From: Glycomyces arizonensis DSM 44726
GTDB taxonomy: Bacteria; Actinomycetota; Actinomycetes; Mycobacteriales; Micromonosporaceae
Assembly (NCBI RefSeq): GCF_000482705.1
Contig: NZ_AXWO01000034.1
Span: 1-51,218 of the forward strand
Direction: 5' to 3'
Length of the DNA: 51,218 nucleotides
A program made the position numbers and the translations under genes. Under the pieces are notes generated by a model that saw only the letters and a list, made by a program, of their open reading frames with translations, was not told the origin of the DNA and ran no database searches. This document shows, piece by piece, positions 33,640 to 42,946 of the stretch (position 1 is its first letter; each line of letters begins with the position of its first letter).

Positions 33640-34791
33640 ATGGCGACCATGACGAGCGCTGATCTCCGCGTCCACAATCAGGCGCGACTGCTGCGCGCCG
33701 TCCACGATGCCCCCGAGCCGCTGACGCGGGCCGCCGCGGCCCGCCTGCTCACCATCGGCCGCAACACCGCCGGCGCGCTCGTCGGCGAACTGGAGCGGGC
33801 CCGCCTGCTGCACGAGATCCCGGCGGCGTCGACCGGACGCGGGCGCCCGACGACGCTGCTCGTCCCCCACCCCGAAGGACCGCTCGCGTTCGCCGCCGAC
33901 ATCCGCGAGGACTCCTGGACGCTCGCGCAGATCGCCCTCGGCGGGGAGCTCACCGAGCTCGAGAGCGGCGAGCACGATCGGACTCCGGCCGTGTTCACGC
34001 AGATCAGAGAGGCCGTGGAAAGGCACGCGACGGACCGGCTCGCGGCGGTGGGCATCGCGATAGCGGGGCCGATCTGGGACGGGCGGTGGCTGCACATCTC
34101 GCACCTGGGCTGGGACGCGGTGGACCTCGACGAGCACCTCGGCGACGCGTGGCCGACGGTGATCGGCAATGACGCGCGCCTGGCGGGACTGGCCGAGGCG
34201 CGGCGGGGGGCGTTGCGCGGCACCGGGACGGCGATGCACTTCCACATCGACTTCGACATCGGAGGGACGCTGCTGCTCGCCGGGGACTCGCAGGGCGGGG
34301 CGCACAACATCGCCGGAGAGTTCGGGCACATGCCGCTGACCGGCTCGCCGCTGCGGTGCATGTGCGGCGCGCTCGGATGCTGGAGCCTGGACGTGGGCAC
34401 CAACGCGCTGATGCGCCGCTTCGGCAAGGCGCCGGGGTACGGCGCGGGGAGGGAGCTCGGCCGAGAGGTGCTGAGGCGGGCGGAGGAAGGGGACGCGAAG
34501 GCGGCCAAGGCGGTGGACGACAACGCCGCCGCGCTGGGACGCGGACTGGGCGCGCTGGCGAACGCCCTGGACCCGGAGGCGATCAGCCTCTCAGGACTCG
34601 GGGTGGACCTGATCAGACTGCGGAGGAGCCTCATAGAGGAGACGTGCGAGGCGGGCCTGATGGCGTTCAGAAGGAGCGAAGCGCCCCCGATCGTGGCGGG
34701 AACAGTCGGCGAGATCGGCCCGCTGAGAGGAGCCGCGGAGATCGCCTTCGACGAGGTCCTGACACCGGAATGGCTCGGAAGCAGGCTCTGA
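33640..34791 (+). CDS. ROK-family transcriptional regulator
   Basis: A 383-aa regulator with an N-terminal winged helix (about residues 8-65, TRAAAARLLTIGRNTAGALV) and a ROK domain. The zinc-binding motif is complete: GEFGH followed by CMCGALGC. Phosphate-binding and sugar-site Asp residues (GNDARLAG) are recognisable, while the kinase ATP loop is degenerate (AADIREDS), as in regulators. The ATG at 33640 has CATACT seven bases upstream and no ribosome-binding site, so it may be leaderless. It should respond to a sugar and control the divergent MFS gene. Confidence 0.88.
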   Translation: MATMTSADLRVHNQARLLRAVHDAPEPLTRAAAARLLTIGRNTAGALVGELERARLLHEIPAASTGRGRPTTLLVPHPEGPLAFAADIREDSWTLAQIALGGELTELESGEHDRTPAVFTQIREAVERHATDRLAAVGIAIAGPIWDGRWLHISHLGWDAVDLDEHLGDAWPTVIGNDARLAGLAEARRGALRGTGTAMHFHIDFDIGGTLLLAGDSQGGAHNIAGEFGHMPLTGSPLRCMCGALGCWSLDVGTNALMRRFGKAPGYGAGRELGREVLRRAEEGDAKAAKAVDDNAAALGRGLGALANALDPEAISLSGLGVDLIRLRRSLIEETCEAGLMAFRRSEAPPIVAGTVGEIGPLRGAAEIAFDEVLTPEWLGSRL

Positions 34792-34929
34792 GCCGGATCG
34801 GGCGGTCGGCCCCGAACGGGGATCCCATCGGTCGCCGCGCGTTCTTCCGGTCGATCCGCGAAGGCCCTCGGCCCCCGGGCGGCGGATGAAGTTCGCCGGC
34901 TCGCGACACCGCCCCGCGAGGACGGCGAA

Positions 34930-34964
34930 GGGGCCCTTGGCGGCATGCGCCGCCGAGAGCCCCC
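34930..34964. terminator. Bidirectional terminator between ROK and araA
   Basis: A strong, slightly imperfect stem (34930-34944 with 34949-34963) around an ATGC loop lies between the convergent ROK and araA genes and can serve both. Confidence 0.65.
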
Positions 34965-34980
34965 GTCTGCACGATCAGCG

Positions 34981-36477
34981 CTAGAGCGAGCCCTCCAGGT
35001 GGTGGTACACCTGGTTCCAGCGCAGCTGCTGCTTGAACTCGCCGACCGTGGTGCCCTCGCCGATCGTCACCAGTTCGATCCCGGCGATCTCGGCGAAGTC
35101 CTCCATGACCTCGCGGCCGAAGGCCTGCGTGAAGCTGGTGTGGTGCGGCCCGCCCGCGGTCAGCCACGACTCGGCCGAGGTCGCCAGGTCCGGCCTGGGC
35201 TCCCACACGGCGCGCGCCACCGGCAGCTTCGGCAGGTCCTGCTCCGGCTCGACCGCGTCGACCTCGTTGGCCACCAGGCGCATCCGCGTGCCGAGGTCCA
35301 TGAGGCCGACGGCGAGCGCCGGGCCGGGCGGGGCGGTGAAGACCAGGCGCACCGGGTCCTCGCGGTCGCCGATGCCCAGCGGGTGGATCTCGCACGTGGG
35401 CTTGGCCGCGGCGATCGAGGGGCACACCTCGAGCATGTGCGCGCCCAGAATCTGCGGGGACTCCGCGCCGAGGTTGTACGTGTAGTCCTCCATGAAGGAC
35501 GTGCCGCCGTCCAGGCCGGTGGACATGACCTTCATCAGGCGCACGAGCACGGCGGTCTTCCAGTCGCCCTCGCCGCCGAAGCCGTAGCCCTCGCCCATGA
35601 GCCGCTGCACGGCGATGCCCGGGAGCTGGCGCAGCGCGCCGAGGTCCTCGAAGGTGTCGGTGAAGGCCTTCGCGCCGAGTTCTTCGAGGAACGAGCGCAG
35701 GCCCAGCTCGATGCGGGCCGCCTCGCGCAGCGAGTCGTGGCGCCCGCCGCCGGACCGCAGCTCGGCCACGACGTCGTAGAGGTCCTCGTACTCGGCGACC
35801 AGGCCGTCGATCGCCTTGTCCTCGATCTGCCCGACGCGCTCGGCGAGCTCGTTGACGCCGTACGTGTTGACCTCGACGCCGAGCTTGATCTGGGCCTCGA
35901 CCTTGTCGCCCTCGGTGACGGCCACCTGGCGCATGTTGTCGCCGAAGCGGACCAGCTTGAGGTGCTGGGCCTCGTTCCAGCCCAGGGCGGCGCGGGTCCA
36001 GTCGCCGATCCGCCGCTGCACGGCCGCGTCGGCCCAGTGCCCGACGACGGTCTTGCGGCGGTGGCGGAGCCTGGTGAGGACGTACCCGAACTCGCGGTCG
36101 CCGTGGGCGGCCTGGTTCAGGTTCATGAAGTCCATGTCGATGTCGGCCCACGGCAGGTCGACGTTGTGCTGGGTGTGCAGGTGCAGCAGGGGCTTCTGGA
36201 GCACGCCGAGCCCGGCGATCCACATCTTCGCCGGCGAGAAGGTGTGCATCCAGGCGATGACGCCGATGCACGACTCGTCGGAGTTCGCCTCCAGCATGAC
36301 CCGGCGGATCTCGTCGGGGGTGGTCAGGACGGGCTTGGCGACGACCTGGACGGGAATCGCCCCCGCGCCGTCGAGCCCGGCGACGATGTCGGCCGAGTTC
36401 TGCGCGACCTGGCCGATCGCCTCCTCACCGTAGAGGTGCTGGCTGCCGGTGACGAACCACAGTTGCTTGGCTTGCAT
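34981..36477 (-). CDS. araA: L-arabinose isomerase
   Basis: A 498-aa enzyme converting L-arabinose to L-ribulose, a Mn2+-dependent step of arabinose use. It starts [14 protein letters not shown] and contains [25 protein letters not shown] (active-site Glu), the second catalytic Glu in FMEDYTYN, and HTSFTQAFG near the end, all typical. Length equals the family norm. Its ATG directly abuts the araD stop (TAAATG), so the two are translationally linked. It is the last gene of the araB-araD-araA operon. Confidence 0.98.
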   Translation of the reverse strand: MQAKQLWFVTGSQHLYGEEAIGQVAQNSADIVAGLDGAGAIPVQVVAKPVLTTPDEIRRVMLEANSDESCIGVIAWMHTFSPAKMWIAGLGVLQKPLLHLHTQHNVDLPWADIDMDFMNLNQAAHGDREFGYVLTRLRHRRKTVVGHWADAAVQRRIGDWTRAALGWNEAQHLKLVRFGDNMRQVAVTEGDKVEAQIKLGVEVNTYGVNELAERVGQIEDKAIDGLVAEYEDLYDVVAELRSGGGRHDSLREAARIELGLRSFLEELGAKAFTDTFEDLGALRQLPGIAVQRLMGEGYGFGGEGDWKTAVLVRLMKVMSTGLDGGTSFMEDYTYNLGAESPQILGAHMLEVCPSIAAAKPTCEIHPLGIGDREDPVRLVFTAPPGPALAVGLMDLGTRMRLVANEVDAVEPEQDLPKLPVARAVWEPRPDLATSAESWLTAGGPHHTSFTQAFGREVMEDFAEIAGIELVTIGEGTTVGEFKQQLRWNQVYHHLEGSL

Positions 36478-37167
36478 TTACTTCTCCTCGGGGGCCGGCT
36501 GCTGGCCGTAGACGTTCTGGTAGCGGTCGTAGAGCGCGTCGACGTGCTGGGGCGCGATCGGGACGGGCTCGCCGAGCTGGCGCGAGATGTGGACGGTGCG
36601 GGCGACGTCCTCGCACATCACGGCCGCCTTCACGGCGGCCTTCGGGCCCTTGCCGATGGTGAACACGCCGTGATTCTGCATGATGACCGCCGGGGAGCGG
36701 TGGCCTTCGAGGGTCTGGACGATGCCCCGGCCGATGTCGTCGGAGCCGATGAGCGCGAACGGGCCGAGCGGGATCTCCCCGCCGAACTCGTCGGCCATCG
36801 CGGTGAGCACGCACGGGATGGGCTCGGCGCGGGCGGCCCAGGCCGTGGCGTACGGGCTGTGGGTGTGGACCACGCCGCCGACCTCGGGCATGTGGCGGTA
36901 CACGTAGGAGTGGCTCTCGGCGTCCGAGGAGGGCGAGAGGTCGCCGTCGAGGACCTTGCCGTCGAGGTCGGTCACCACCATCAGCTCGGGGCGCAGGTCG
37001 TCGTAGGACACCCCGCTGGGCTTGATGACGACGATGTCGGTCCCCGGGACGCGCCCGGAGACGTTGCCGCTGGTCCAGGTCACCAGGCCCCAGCGGAGGA
37101 GTTCGGCGTGCAGGGCGCACACCTCGGCCTTCGTCTCCTCGACGGCCGCGGTCGTCTTGAAGGTCAT
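36478..37167 (-). CDS. araD: L-ribulose-5-phosphate 4-epimerase
   Basis: A 229-aa zinc-dependent class II aldolase-fold epimerase that makes D-xylulose 5-phosphate. TSGNVSGR, KPSGVSYDDL, the zinc His pair in VVHTHSPYA and the later QNHGVFT are clear. It sits between araB (37 bp upstream) and araA. A proline/glutamate tail ends the protein. Confidence 0.97.
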   Translation of the reverse strand: MTFKTTAAVEETKAEVCALHAELLRWGLVTWTSGNVSGRVPGTDIVVIKPSGVSYDDLRPELMVVTDLDGKVLDGDLSPSSDAESHSYVYRHMPEVGGVVHTHSPYATAWAARAEPIPCVLTAMADEFGGEIPLGPFALIGSDDIGRGIVQTLEGHRSPAVIMQNHGVFTIGKGPKAAVKAAVMCEDVARTVHISRQLGEPVPIAPQHVDALYDRYQNVYGQQPAPEEK

Positions 37168-37204
37168 TTCCCGGCCTCGCTCATGGTCTTGTGGTGTCTT
37201 CCGG

Positions 37205-38869
37205 TCATCGGCCCGCCTCGTTCGCGATCCTGTGCAGCTTGTGGAGGGCGTCCGAGCCGCCGCGGCCGAAGTGGTCGTGCAGTTCGGCGTAGATCGCGTA
37301 CAGCTCGTCGTAGGCGTCGGCCCGCGCCTCGTCGGGCGTGTAGGCGGCCCGCTCGACCTTGCCCATGGCCTCGGAGGCGGCCTGGATGTCGGGGTAGGCC
37401 CCGGCGGCGACGGCCGCGTGGATGGCCGAGCCGAGGGCGGGCCCCTGCTCGGAGGTCAGGACCGTGATGGGGCGGCGCAGCACGTCGGCGTAGGTCTGCA
37501 TGAGCCACTTGTTCTTGAGCAGGCCGCCGGCGGCCACGAACTCGTCGATCGGGACACCGGACTCGACGAGGGTCTCGACGATCACGCGGGTGCCGAAGGC
37601 GGTGGCCTCGACGAGGGCCCGGTAGATCTCCTCGGGCCGCGTGGCGAGGGTCAGGCCGACGATGACGCCGGAGAGGTCGTGGTCGACCAGGACCGAGCGG
37701 TTGCCCGACTGCCAGTCGAGGGCCACCAGGCCGTGCTCGCCGACCGCCTGCCCGGCGGCGAGGTCGGTGAGGTACTCGTGGACCGAGAGGCCGCGCTCGG
37801 CGGCCTCGGCGACGTATTCGCCGGGCACCGCCGTTCGAGTGAACCAGGCGAAGATGTCGCCGACGCCGGACTGGCCGGCCTCGTAGCCCCACAGGCCGGG
37901 GGTGATGCCGTCGCGGACGACGCCGCACATGCCCGGCGCCTCGGTGAGCTGCTCGCCGTTGACGACGTGGCAGGTGCTGGTGCCCATGATGGCGACGAGC
38001 TGTCCGGGGCCGACGGCCTTGGCGCTGGCGGCGGTGACGTGCGCGTCGACGTTGCCGATCGCGACGGTGGTGCCCTCGTTGAGGCCCGTCCAGGCCGCGG
38101 CCTCGGCGCTCAGGCCGCCGGCGCGGTCGCCGAGGGCCGAGAGCGGGAAGTCGAGCTTGTCGCAGAAGTCGGCGAAGCCGGGGTTGAGCGCGGCCAGGTA
38201 GTCGCTGCTGGGGCGCTTGCCGTCCTGGTAGATGCCCTTGTAACCGGCGGTGCAGACGTTGCGGGTCTCCTCGCCGCACAGCTGCCACACGATCCAGTCG
38301 GCGGCCTCGATCCAGCGGTCGGCGCGCGCGTAGACCTCGGGGTCCTCCTCGAGGACCTGGAGGCCCTTGGCGAACTCCCATTCGCTGGAGATCTTGCCGC
38401 CGTAGCGGGACAGCCAGGTCTCGCCGCGCTCGGCGGCGAGGGCGTTGATGCGGTCGGCCTGGGGCTGGGCGGCGTGGTGCTTCCACAGCTTGGGCCAGGC
38501 GTGCGGGCGGGCGGCGAGCTCGTCGAGCTCGGACAGGGGGGTGCCGTCGGCGGTGGTGGGAAGGACGGTGCAGGCGGTGAAGTCGGTCGCGACGCCGATG
38601 ACGCGGTCCGCGCTCACTCCGGCCGCGGCCAGGGCCTCGGGGACGGCGTGGCGGAGGACGTCGCGCCAGTCGTCGGGCGATTGCAGCGCCCAGCTGCGGG
38701 GGAGTCGCTCATCGGTGCCGGGCAGGCGCTCTTCGATGGCGCCGTGGCGGTAGACGTGCTCGGCGCTGGCGAGCTCGCGCCCGTCGGCGACGGACGCCAC
38801 CACGACGCGGCCCGAGAGCGTGCCGAAGTCGATCCCGATAGCAACGGCATCGGTGTCGCTGCCGGTCAT
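37205..38869 (-). CDS. araB: L-ribulokinase
   Basis: A 554-aa FGGY-family sugar kinase that phosphorylates L-ribulose. It opens with IGIDFGTLSGRVVV (phosphate 1 loop) and carries TDFTACT, a GNVDAH active-site Asp and the MGTSTCH phosphate 2 segment. The C-terminal AAGGLLKNKWLMQ is the adenosine loop. First gene of the ara operon; the ATG at 38869 has AAGGAGG five bases upstream. It feeds the pathway ending in xylulose 5-phosphate. Confidence 0.97.
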   Translation of the reverse strand: MTGSDTDAVAIGIDFGTLSGRVVVASVADGRELASAEHVYRHGAIEERLPGTDERLPRSWALQSPDDWRDVLRHAVPEALAAAGVSADRVIGVATDFTACTVLPTTADGTPLSELDELAARPHAWPKLWKHHAAQPQADRINALAAERGETWLSRYGGKISSEWEFAKGLQVLEEDPEVYARADRWIEAADWIVWQLCGEETRNVCTAGYKGIYQDGKRPSSDYLAALNPGFADFCDKLDFPLSALGDRAGGLSAEAAAWTGLNEGTTVAIGNVDAHVTAASAKAVGPGQLVAIMGTSTCHVVNGEQLTEAPGMCGVVRDGITPGLWGYEAGQSGVGDIFAWFTRTAVPGEYVAEAAERGLSVHEYLTDLAAGQAVGEHGLVALDWQSGNRSVLVDHDLSGVIVGLTLATRPEEIYRALVEATAFGTRVIVETLVESGVPIDEFVAAGGLLKNKWLMQTYADVLRRPITVLTSEQGPALGSAIHAAVAAGAYPDIQAASEAMGKVERAAYTPDEARADAYDELYAIYAELHDHFGRGGSDALHKLHRIANEAGR

Positions 38870-38885
38870 TCAAGCCTCCTTGGGG

Positions 38886-38968
38886 GTGAACCACATATTC
38901 GGTTGACCGTTCACACTGCCTGGTTGAGGCGACATGTCGATCATTGCGCACTGGTGAATACCCCACAA
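38886..38968 (-). promoter_or_regulatory. Promoter and operator candidates of the ara operon
   Basis: On the minus strand TTGTGG (38963-38968), 17 bp, AATGAT (38940-38945) form a plausible promoter. Downstream, GTGAAC (38886-38891) and GTTCAC (38909-38914) form a wide inverted repeat, with GGTGAACC and GGTTGACC as half-site-like elements. No AraC or AraR gene is adjacent, so the regulator must be encoded elsewhere. Confidence 0.4.
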
Positions 38969-39118
38969 CTTAACGCATATGAAGGCCCCGGACCACAACC
39001 GGTGCGGCGGCCGTCCACCAGGCGGCCGCCCGACGTGCCGGAGTGTGGCGCGGTTAACTCTCTCCGTGCTCTGACCGTTTCCTGGGTCGGGACGTGCCCG
39101 AGTGCGGCGTGGTCGACC

Positions 39119-40174
39119 TCAAGGCCGCTGTCCGACGCCGGTGGCGAACTCGGCGAGCCGGCCGCCCTCGATCTCGGTCTGGAGCGGCGGCGTCGGGCCG
39201 CCCGCGCCGGTGCGCAGGCCCGCGATGAACTCGCCGAGCGCCTCGTCGGCGGTGTGGTGGGACACCCATCCGAGCTCGCGTCGGACGCGGGCGGTGTCCA
39301 TGACCGGGAGGCGCTTGATGAGGTCGAGCAGTTCGGGCGGGGCGGGCACCATCCGCGCCCGCCAGGCCGCGGCCAGGGCGGCGCGGGCGGCGGCGAAGGG
39401 CATCGGGACGGGCCGGGCGCCGAGCATGGCCGCGACGGCGCGCATGTCGGTCATCGACTCGCCCGCGACGTTGAAGGCGCCCGAGGCGGTGCCGAACAGG
39501 ACCGAGCGGAACGCCTCGGCGAGGTCGTCGGCGTGGACGGCCTGGAAGCGGACGCCGTCGACGACGGGCATGGCGGGGACCAGGCGCGGGCGGACGAGGC
39601 GGCCGGGCAGGAGCGGGCCGGCGAACAGGCGGCGCTGCTCGGCGGCGGCCTTGCGCTTGAACACGAACGCCGGGCGCATCCGCGCGGTCCTGACCTCGGG
39701 ATTGGCGGCCTCGAACAGGTCGAGGAGGCGTTCGACGTAGGCCTTCTCGCGGGTGTAGGCGGCGCCGGGCCAGCCGTCGGTCGGCCAGGTCTCGTCGACC
39801 GCGCGGTGGTCGACGCGCGGGGAGTAGGCGCCGACCGAGGAGCTGTGGACCAGGGTCTTGGCGCCGCTGCGGGCGACGGCGTCGAACAGGCGCTTGGAGC
39901 CGAGGACGTTGGTGCGCCAGGTGGTGAAGGGGTCGCGGGTGGGCTGCATCAGCCAGGCGAGGTGGACGACCGCGCCGCGGCCTTCAAGGAGCGGCGCGAG
40001 GTCGTCCTCGGTGAGGTCGGCGCCGACGAACGACGTCTTGGCGACGTGCCACTGCGGCACCCGCTCGGCGATGCCCAGCACGGAGGCGACGCGGTCGTCG
40101 CGGCTGAGCAGCCTGATCAGGCTGGTGCCGATGTTGCCGGTGGCGCCGGTGACGGCGATGTGCAGTCCATCCAT
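39119..40174 (-). CDS. NAD-dependent epimerase/dehydratase (extended SDR)
   Basis: A 351-aa extended short-chain dehydrogenase. The N-terminal VTGATGNIGTSL (about residues 7-18) binds NAD, and YTREK provides the Tyr-Lys catalytic pair with the Ser in VHSSSVGAY. The substrate is unknown; nucleotide-sugar and non-sugar substrates are both possible. The ATG at 40174 gives the standard MDGLHIAVTGATGN start; an upstream in-frame extension has poor composition. It does not belong to the ara operon, from which it is separated by 250 bp. Confidence 0.85.
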   Translation of the reverse strand: MDGLHIAVTGATGNIGTSLIRLLSRDDRVASVLGIAERVPQWHVAKTSFVGADLTEDDLAPLLEGRGAVVHLAWLMQPTRDPFTTWRTNVLGSKRLFDAVARSGAKTLVHSSSVGAYSPRVDHRAVDETWPTDGWPGAAYTREKAYVERLLDLFEAANPEVRTARMRPAFVFKRKAAAEQRRLFAGPLLPGRLVRPRLVPAMPVVDGVRFQAVHADDLAEAFRSVLFGTASGAFNVAGESMTDMRAVAAMLGARPVPMPFAAARAALAAAWRARMVPAPPELLDLIKRLPVMDTARVRRELGWVSHHTADEALGEFIAGLRTGAGGPTPPLQTEIEGGRLAEFATGVGQRP

Positions 40175-40232
40175 GCGGGCCGTGTACCCGCCTGCGCTCG
40201 TTGCCAACCGGCACCGCTCAGTGCCTGGTTCG

Positions 40233-40652
40233 TCACCCTTCGTGCCGCATGTCGCCCGTGCTGCCCGAATCGACCAGAGGACGCAGGTCGTCGGGGAGCG
40301 CGTCGCGGACGCGGTCCATGACGGCCCCGGTGGTGGCCTGGTCGACGAGTTCGAACACGACGCGGCTGTGGTAGATCGCGTTCGGTTCGTCGGTGTGCTC
40401 GCGCGCGGCGACGCGGTGGGCGAACTCGTCGAACCCGAAGTGCTCGCCGGTGCCCTCGCCGCTGGAGCTGGCGGCGCGCCGCAGGTGCTCGCCGATCTCG
40501 GTGGGCAGCTGCGCGGCCACGTGCATCGCGAGATGGTCCGGGATGCGCTCGCCGAGCGTCTCGAGCGTGGCGCGGGTGGCGCCCTCGGCGGCGCCCCGGC
40601 TGGGCAGGCGGGCCCGGTCCTGCACGAGCCCGATGAAGTGATCGTGTTGCAT
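40233..40652 (-). CDS. DUF2267 family protein
   Basis: A 139-aa helical protein starting MQHDHFIGLVQDRARLPSRG with the repeated DUF2267 features ATLETLGERI and LPTEIGEHL, typical of stress-linked actinobacterial proteins. Biochemical role is unknown. The ATG at 40652 has AAGGGGGAG close upstream. A GTGT-N15-GGGTAC promoter for a SigB-type factor lies just before it, and it is divergent from an SDR with a similar promoter. Confidence 0.85.
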   Translation of the reverse strand: MQHDHFIGLVQDRARLPSRGAAEGATRATLETLGERIPDHLAMHVAAQLPTEIGEHLRRAASSSGEGTGEHFGFDEFAHRVAAREHTDEPNAIYHSRVVFELVDQATTGAVMDRVRDALPDDLRPLVDSGSTGDMRHEG

Positions 40653-40692
40653 GGCTCCCCCTTGAGCTTTCCCTGTGCGTCGAGTGCGGCGG

Positions 40693-40717
40693 GTACCCCT
40701 GCCCTGGGGCCCTACAC
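40693..40717 (-). promoter_or_regulatory. SigB/SigF-type promoter of the DUF2267 gene
   Basis: GTGT (minus strand, 40714-40717), 15 bp, GGGTAC (40693-40698), about 40 bp before the ATG. It matches the GNNT-N14-16-GGGTA[CT] consensus of stress sigma factors. Confidence 0.6.
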
Positions 40718-40769
40718 GCCTCCCTCCACCGGCGGCCCGGGGCCCCCGCACGCCGCAGTTCGCGGCGCG

Positions 40770-40793
40770 GTTAGCGGCTGGGGCCGCGGGTAT
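40770..40793 (+). promoter_or_regulatory. SigB/SigF-type promoter of the YghA-like SDR gene
   Basis: GTTA (40770-40773), 14 bp, GGGTAT (40788-40793), 57 bp before the ATG at 40851. Confidence 0.6.
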
Positions 40794-40850
40794 CCGGCGC
40801 ACGGCGCCGGACCGGCAGGAGGTCCGGCTTCGGACAGGAAGGGTGTTTCG

Positions 40851-41696
40851 ATGAGCCAGCCCGCACAGCAGCAGGAGCCTCCCGGCCGCACCTCCGAGAT
40901 GCGGCCCCAGCCGCGCGACTCCATGGAGGACTACGAGGGCCGGGGGCTGCTGAAGGACCGCCGGGCCCTGATCACCGGCGGGGACTCGGGGATCGGACGG
41001 GCCGTCGCGGTCGCCTTCGCCAAGGAGGGCGCCGACGTCGCCATCGCCTATCTCGAGGAGCAGGAGGACGCGGAGCGGACCGCCGAGCTGGTCGAGGCCG
41101 AGGGGCGCCAATGCGCGCTGCTGCCGGGCGACCTGGCCTCGGCCGAGCACTGCGCGAGCGTGGTGGACCAGACCGTGCAGGCGCTGGGCGGGCTCGACCT
41201 GCTGGTCAACAACATCGCCACGCAGCATCCGGTGGAGCGCCCCGAGGAGATCACCGACGAGCAGTGGACGCACACGTTCGACGTCAACATGCACAGCTAC
41301 TTCCGGGTCACCAGTGCCGCGCTGGCGCATCTGGGCGAGGGCGACGCGATCGTGAACACCAGCTCGGTCAACGGCCTGCGGGGCAACAAGAGCCTGATCG
41401 ACTACTCGGCCACCAAGGGCGCGATCATCGCGTGGACGTATTCGATGGCGCAGGTGCTGGCGCCCAGGGGCATCCGCGTCAACTGCGTCGCGCCCGGTCC
41501 GGTGTGGACGCCGCTGATCCCGTCGACGCTCTCGGAGAGCCACGTGGAGCATTTCGGGGAGAACCAGCCGCTGGGTCGGGCGGCCGAGCCGGACGAGCTC
41601 GCCCCCTCGTACGTGTTCCTGGCGGCCAACCGGCTCTCGTCGTACTACAGCGGCGAGGTCATCGCGGCACTCGGCGGGGAGACCATGCCCGGCTGA
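40851..41696 (+). CDS. YghA-like short-chain dehydrogenase
   Basis: A 281-aa oxidoreductase with the long N-terminal extension (PPGRTSEMRPQPRDSMEDY) typical of YghA/GsiB-associated stress dehydrogenases. The nucleotide-binding TGGDSGIGRAVA, NNIATQHP and the catalytic Ser/Tyr/Lys (TSSVN, YSATKGA) are intact. Homologues reduce aldehydes and are often under general-stress control; the substrate here is not known. The ATG at 40851 has GGAAGG upstream. Confidence 0.92.
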   Translation: MSQPAQQQEPPGRTSEMRPQPRDSMEDYEGRGLLKDRRALITGGDSGIGRAVAVAFAKEGADVAIAYLEEQEDAERTAELVEAEGRQCALLPGDLASAEHCASVVDQTVQALGGLDLLVNNIATQHPVERPEEITDEQWTHTFDVNMHSYFRVTSAALAHLGEGDAIVNTSSVNGLRGNKSLIDYSATKGAIIAWTYSMAQVLAPRGIRVNCVAPGPVWTPLIPSTLSESHVEHFGENQPLGRAAEPDELAPSYVFLAANRLSSYYSGEVIAALGGETMPG

Positions 41697-41791
41697 GCCG
41701 CCGTTGCGAGTGGCACAGCCGAGTGGTCCGGCCGAGCGGCGGTCTACCCCGTTCGGCCTCGGGCAGCGAAGCGGGCGGACAAGGCGGACAC

Positions 41792-41830
41792 TGCCGAGCC
41801 CGGATGCCGTGTCGGCATCCGGGCTCGGCA
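41792..41830. terminator. Strong bidirectional terminator
   Basis: A perfect 17-bp stem (41792-41808 with 41814-41830) with a 5-nt loop lies between the convergent SDR and DUF3618 genes. Confidence 0.85.
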
Positions 41831-41904
41831 CTGCTCGGCCGGCGGTCGGACCGGGTGGATGCTCCCCGGCCGGTCCGTCGGCCGGCGTCTCAGCAGCGCA
41901 CTTT

Positions 41905-42453
41905 TCAACCGTGCATCAGGCGGCTCAGTCCCGACCGTCCGCGGCGCGGCATCCGCCGGGAGGTCACCGAGGCGACCATGCCCTTGGCGTCGGCGAGTCG
42001 GCGCTGCGCTTCCTTGCGCCGCTGCTTGGCGGCGTCCTTCATGCGGTCCTTGCCGTCCTTGCGGCGGCCTCGGACCACCTTCATGCCGATCAGGACCGCG
42101 GTCGTCGCCCCCGCGGCCGCGACGACGACCGTGAGGGGGTGGCGGCGCACCGGCGCGAAGGGGCCGGAGGCCGTCATGGACCCGTCCGCGTCCCCGTGGC
42201 CGAGGCCGAACCTGTGGCGCAGGTCGACCACGTCCTGGTTGAGCCGGTCGCGGGTGCGATCGGCGTCGCGGCGCAGGTCAGAAGTCGAGACGTGCTGGGC
42301 GGCCTCGGCGTCCTCGCGGGCCCACCTGCGGTGGGTCGGCGAGCGCTCGGGGTCCTCTGCCTCGGGTTCCTTGTGCATGCCCACGGCCGGCGGGGGCGAG
42401 ACGCCCGCGCTGGGGGGCACGGCCTCGCCCGGCGGTACCGTCCAACCGCTCAT
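41905..42453 (-). CDS. DUF3618-domain membrane protein
   Basis: A 182-aa protein with a disordered Pro-rich start, a DUF3618 helix (DLRRDADRTRDRLNQDVVDL, about residues 59-78), one membrane helix (PLTVVVAAAGATTAVLIGM) and a strongly basic tail. DUF3618 proteins cluster with phage-holin-family genes in actinobacterial stress operons. Its ATG overlaps the upstream stop in ATGA. Last gene of a three-gene unit. Function unknown; membrane-envelope protection is a guess from context. Confidence 0.8.
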   Translation of the reverse strand: MSGWTVPPGEAVPPSAGVSPPPAVGMHKEPEAEDPERSPTHRRWAREDAEAAQHVSTSDLRRDADRTRDRLNQDVVDLRHRFGLGHGDADGSMTASGPFAPVRRHPLTVVVAAAGATTAVLIGMKVVRGRRKDGKDRMKDAAKQRRKEAQRRLADAKGMVASVTSRRMPRRGRSGLSRLMHG

Positions 42454-42923
42454 CGCTCCATCCTTCCGCTCATGGCCCGGACGTCCTCGCGGGCGTTGTC
42501 CATCGTCTCGTCGGGGGTCGGCGGCATGGCGCGCTTCAGCTTCGAGCGGGCGGCCATGGCGATGATGCCGGCCAGAATGAACAGCGCCACGCCGACGACG
42601 ATGGCAGCCAGCCAGCCCGGCCACACCAGCCACAGGGCGAACACCGCGGCGCTCGCCAGGGCGGCCCCGCCGTAGATCGCGATGACTCCGGCGACGGCGA
42701 ACAGCCCGCCGCCCATGGCGCCGCGCTTGGCCTTGTCGGTGACCTCCCGGGCGGCCAGCTGGGCCTCGACCCGGGCGAGATGTGCGACCTGCGAGGTCAG
42801 GTCCCCGACCAGGTCGGTGACGGAGCGGTCGCGCTCCTCCCAGTCCCGCCGCCTGGCGGCGGTGTCGTCGTGCTGCTCGTCGGTTCGAAAGGTCATCCCC
42901 TCGGGATCGCGTCGAACCTCCAT
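42450..42923 (-). CDS. Phage-holin-family (DUF1469-like) membrane protein
   Basis: A 157-aa protein with an N-terminal charged helix (SVTDLVGDLTSQVAHLARVEAQLA), then two membrane helices (about residues 75-95 and 100-125) and a short basic tail. This is the Phage_holin_3_6 pattern, which in bacteria usually marks a stress or envelope protein and not a lysis gene. The ATG at 42923 has GGGAG five bases upstream; a GTG at 42929 is the alternative. It is coupled to the DUF3618 gene by ATGA. Confidence 0.85.
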   Translation of the reverse strand: MEVRRDPEGMTFRTDEQHDDTAARRRDWEERDRSVTDLVGDLTSQVAHLARVEAQLAAREVTDKAKRGAMGGGLFAVAGVIAIYGGAALASAAVFALWLVWPGWLAAIVVGVALFILAGIIAMAARSKLKRAMPPTPDETMDNAREDVRAMSGRMER

Positions 42924-42946
42924 CGTCACTCCCTCTCCTCGAGCGC

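Noticed and set aside
42450..42923. Prophage remnant from the holin-family hit
   Set aside because: No other phage gene nearby; this holin-like family is common in chromosomal stress operons.
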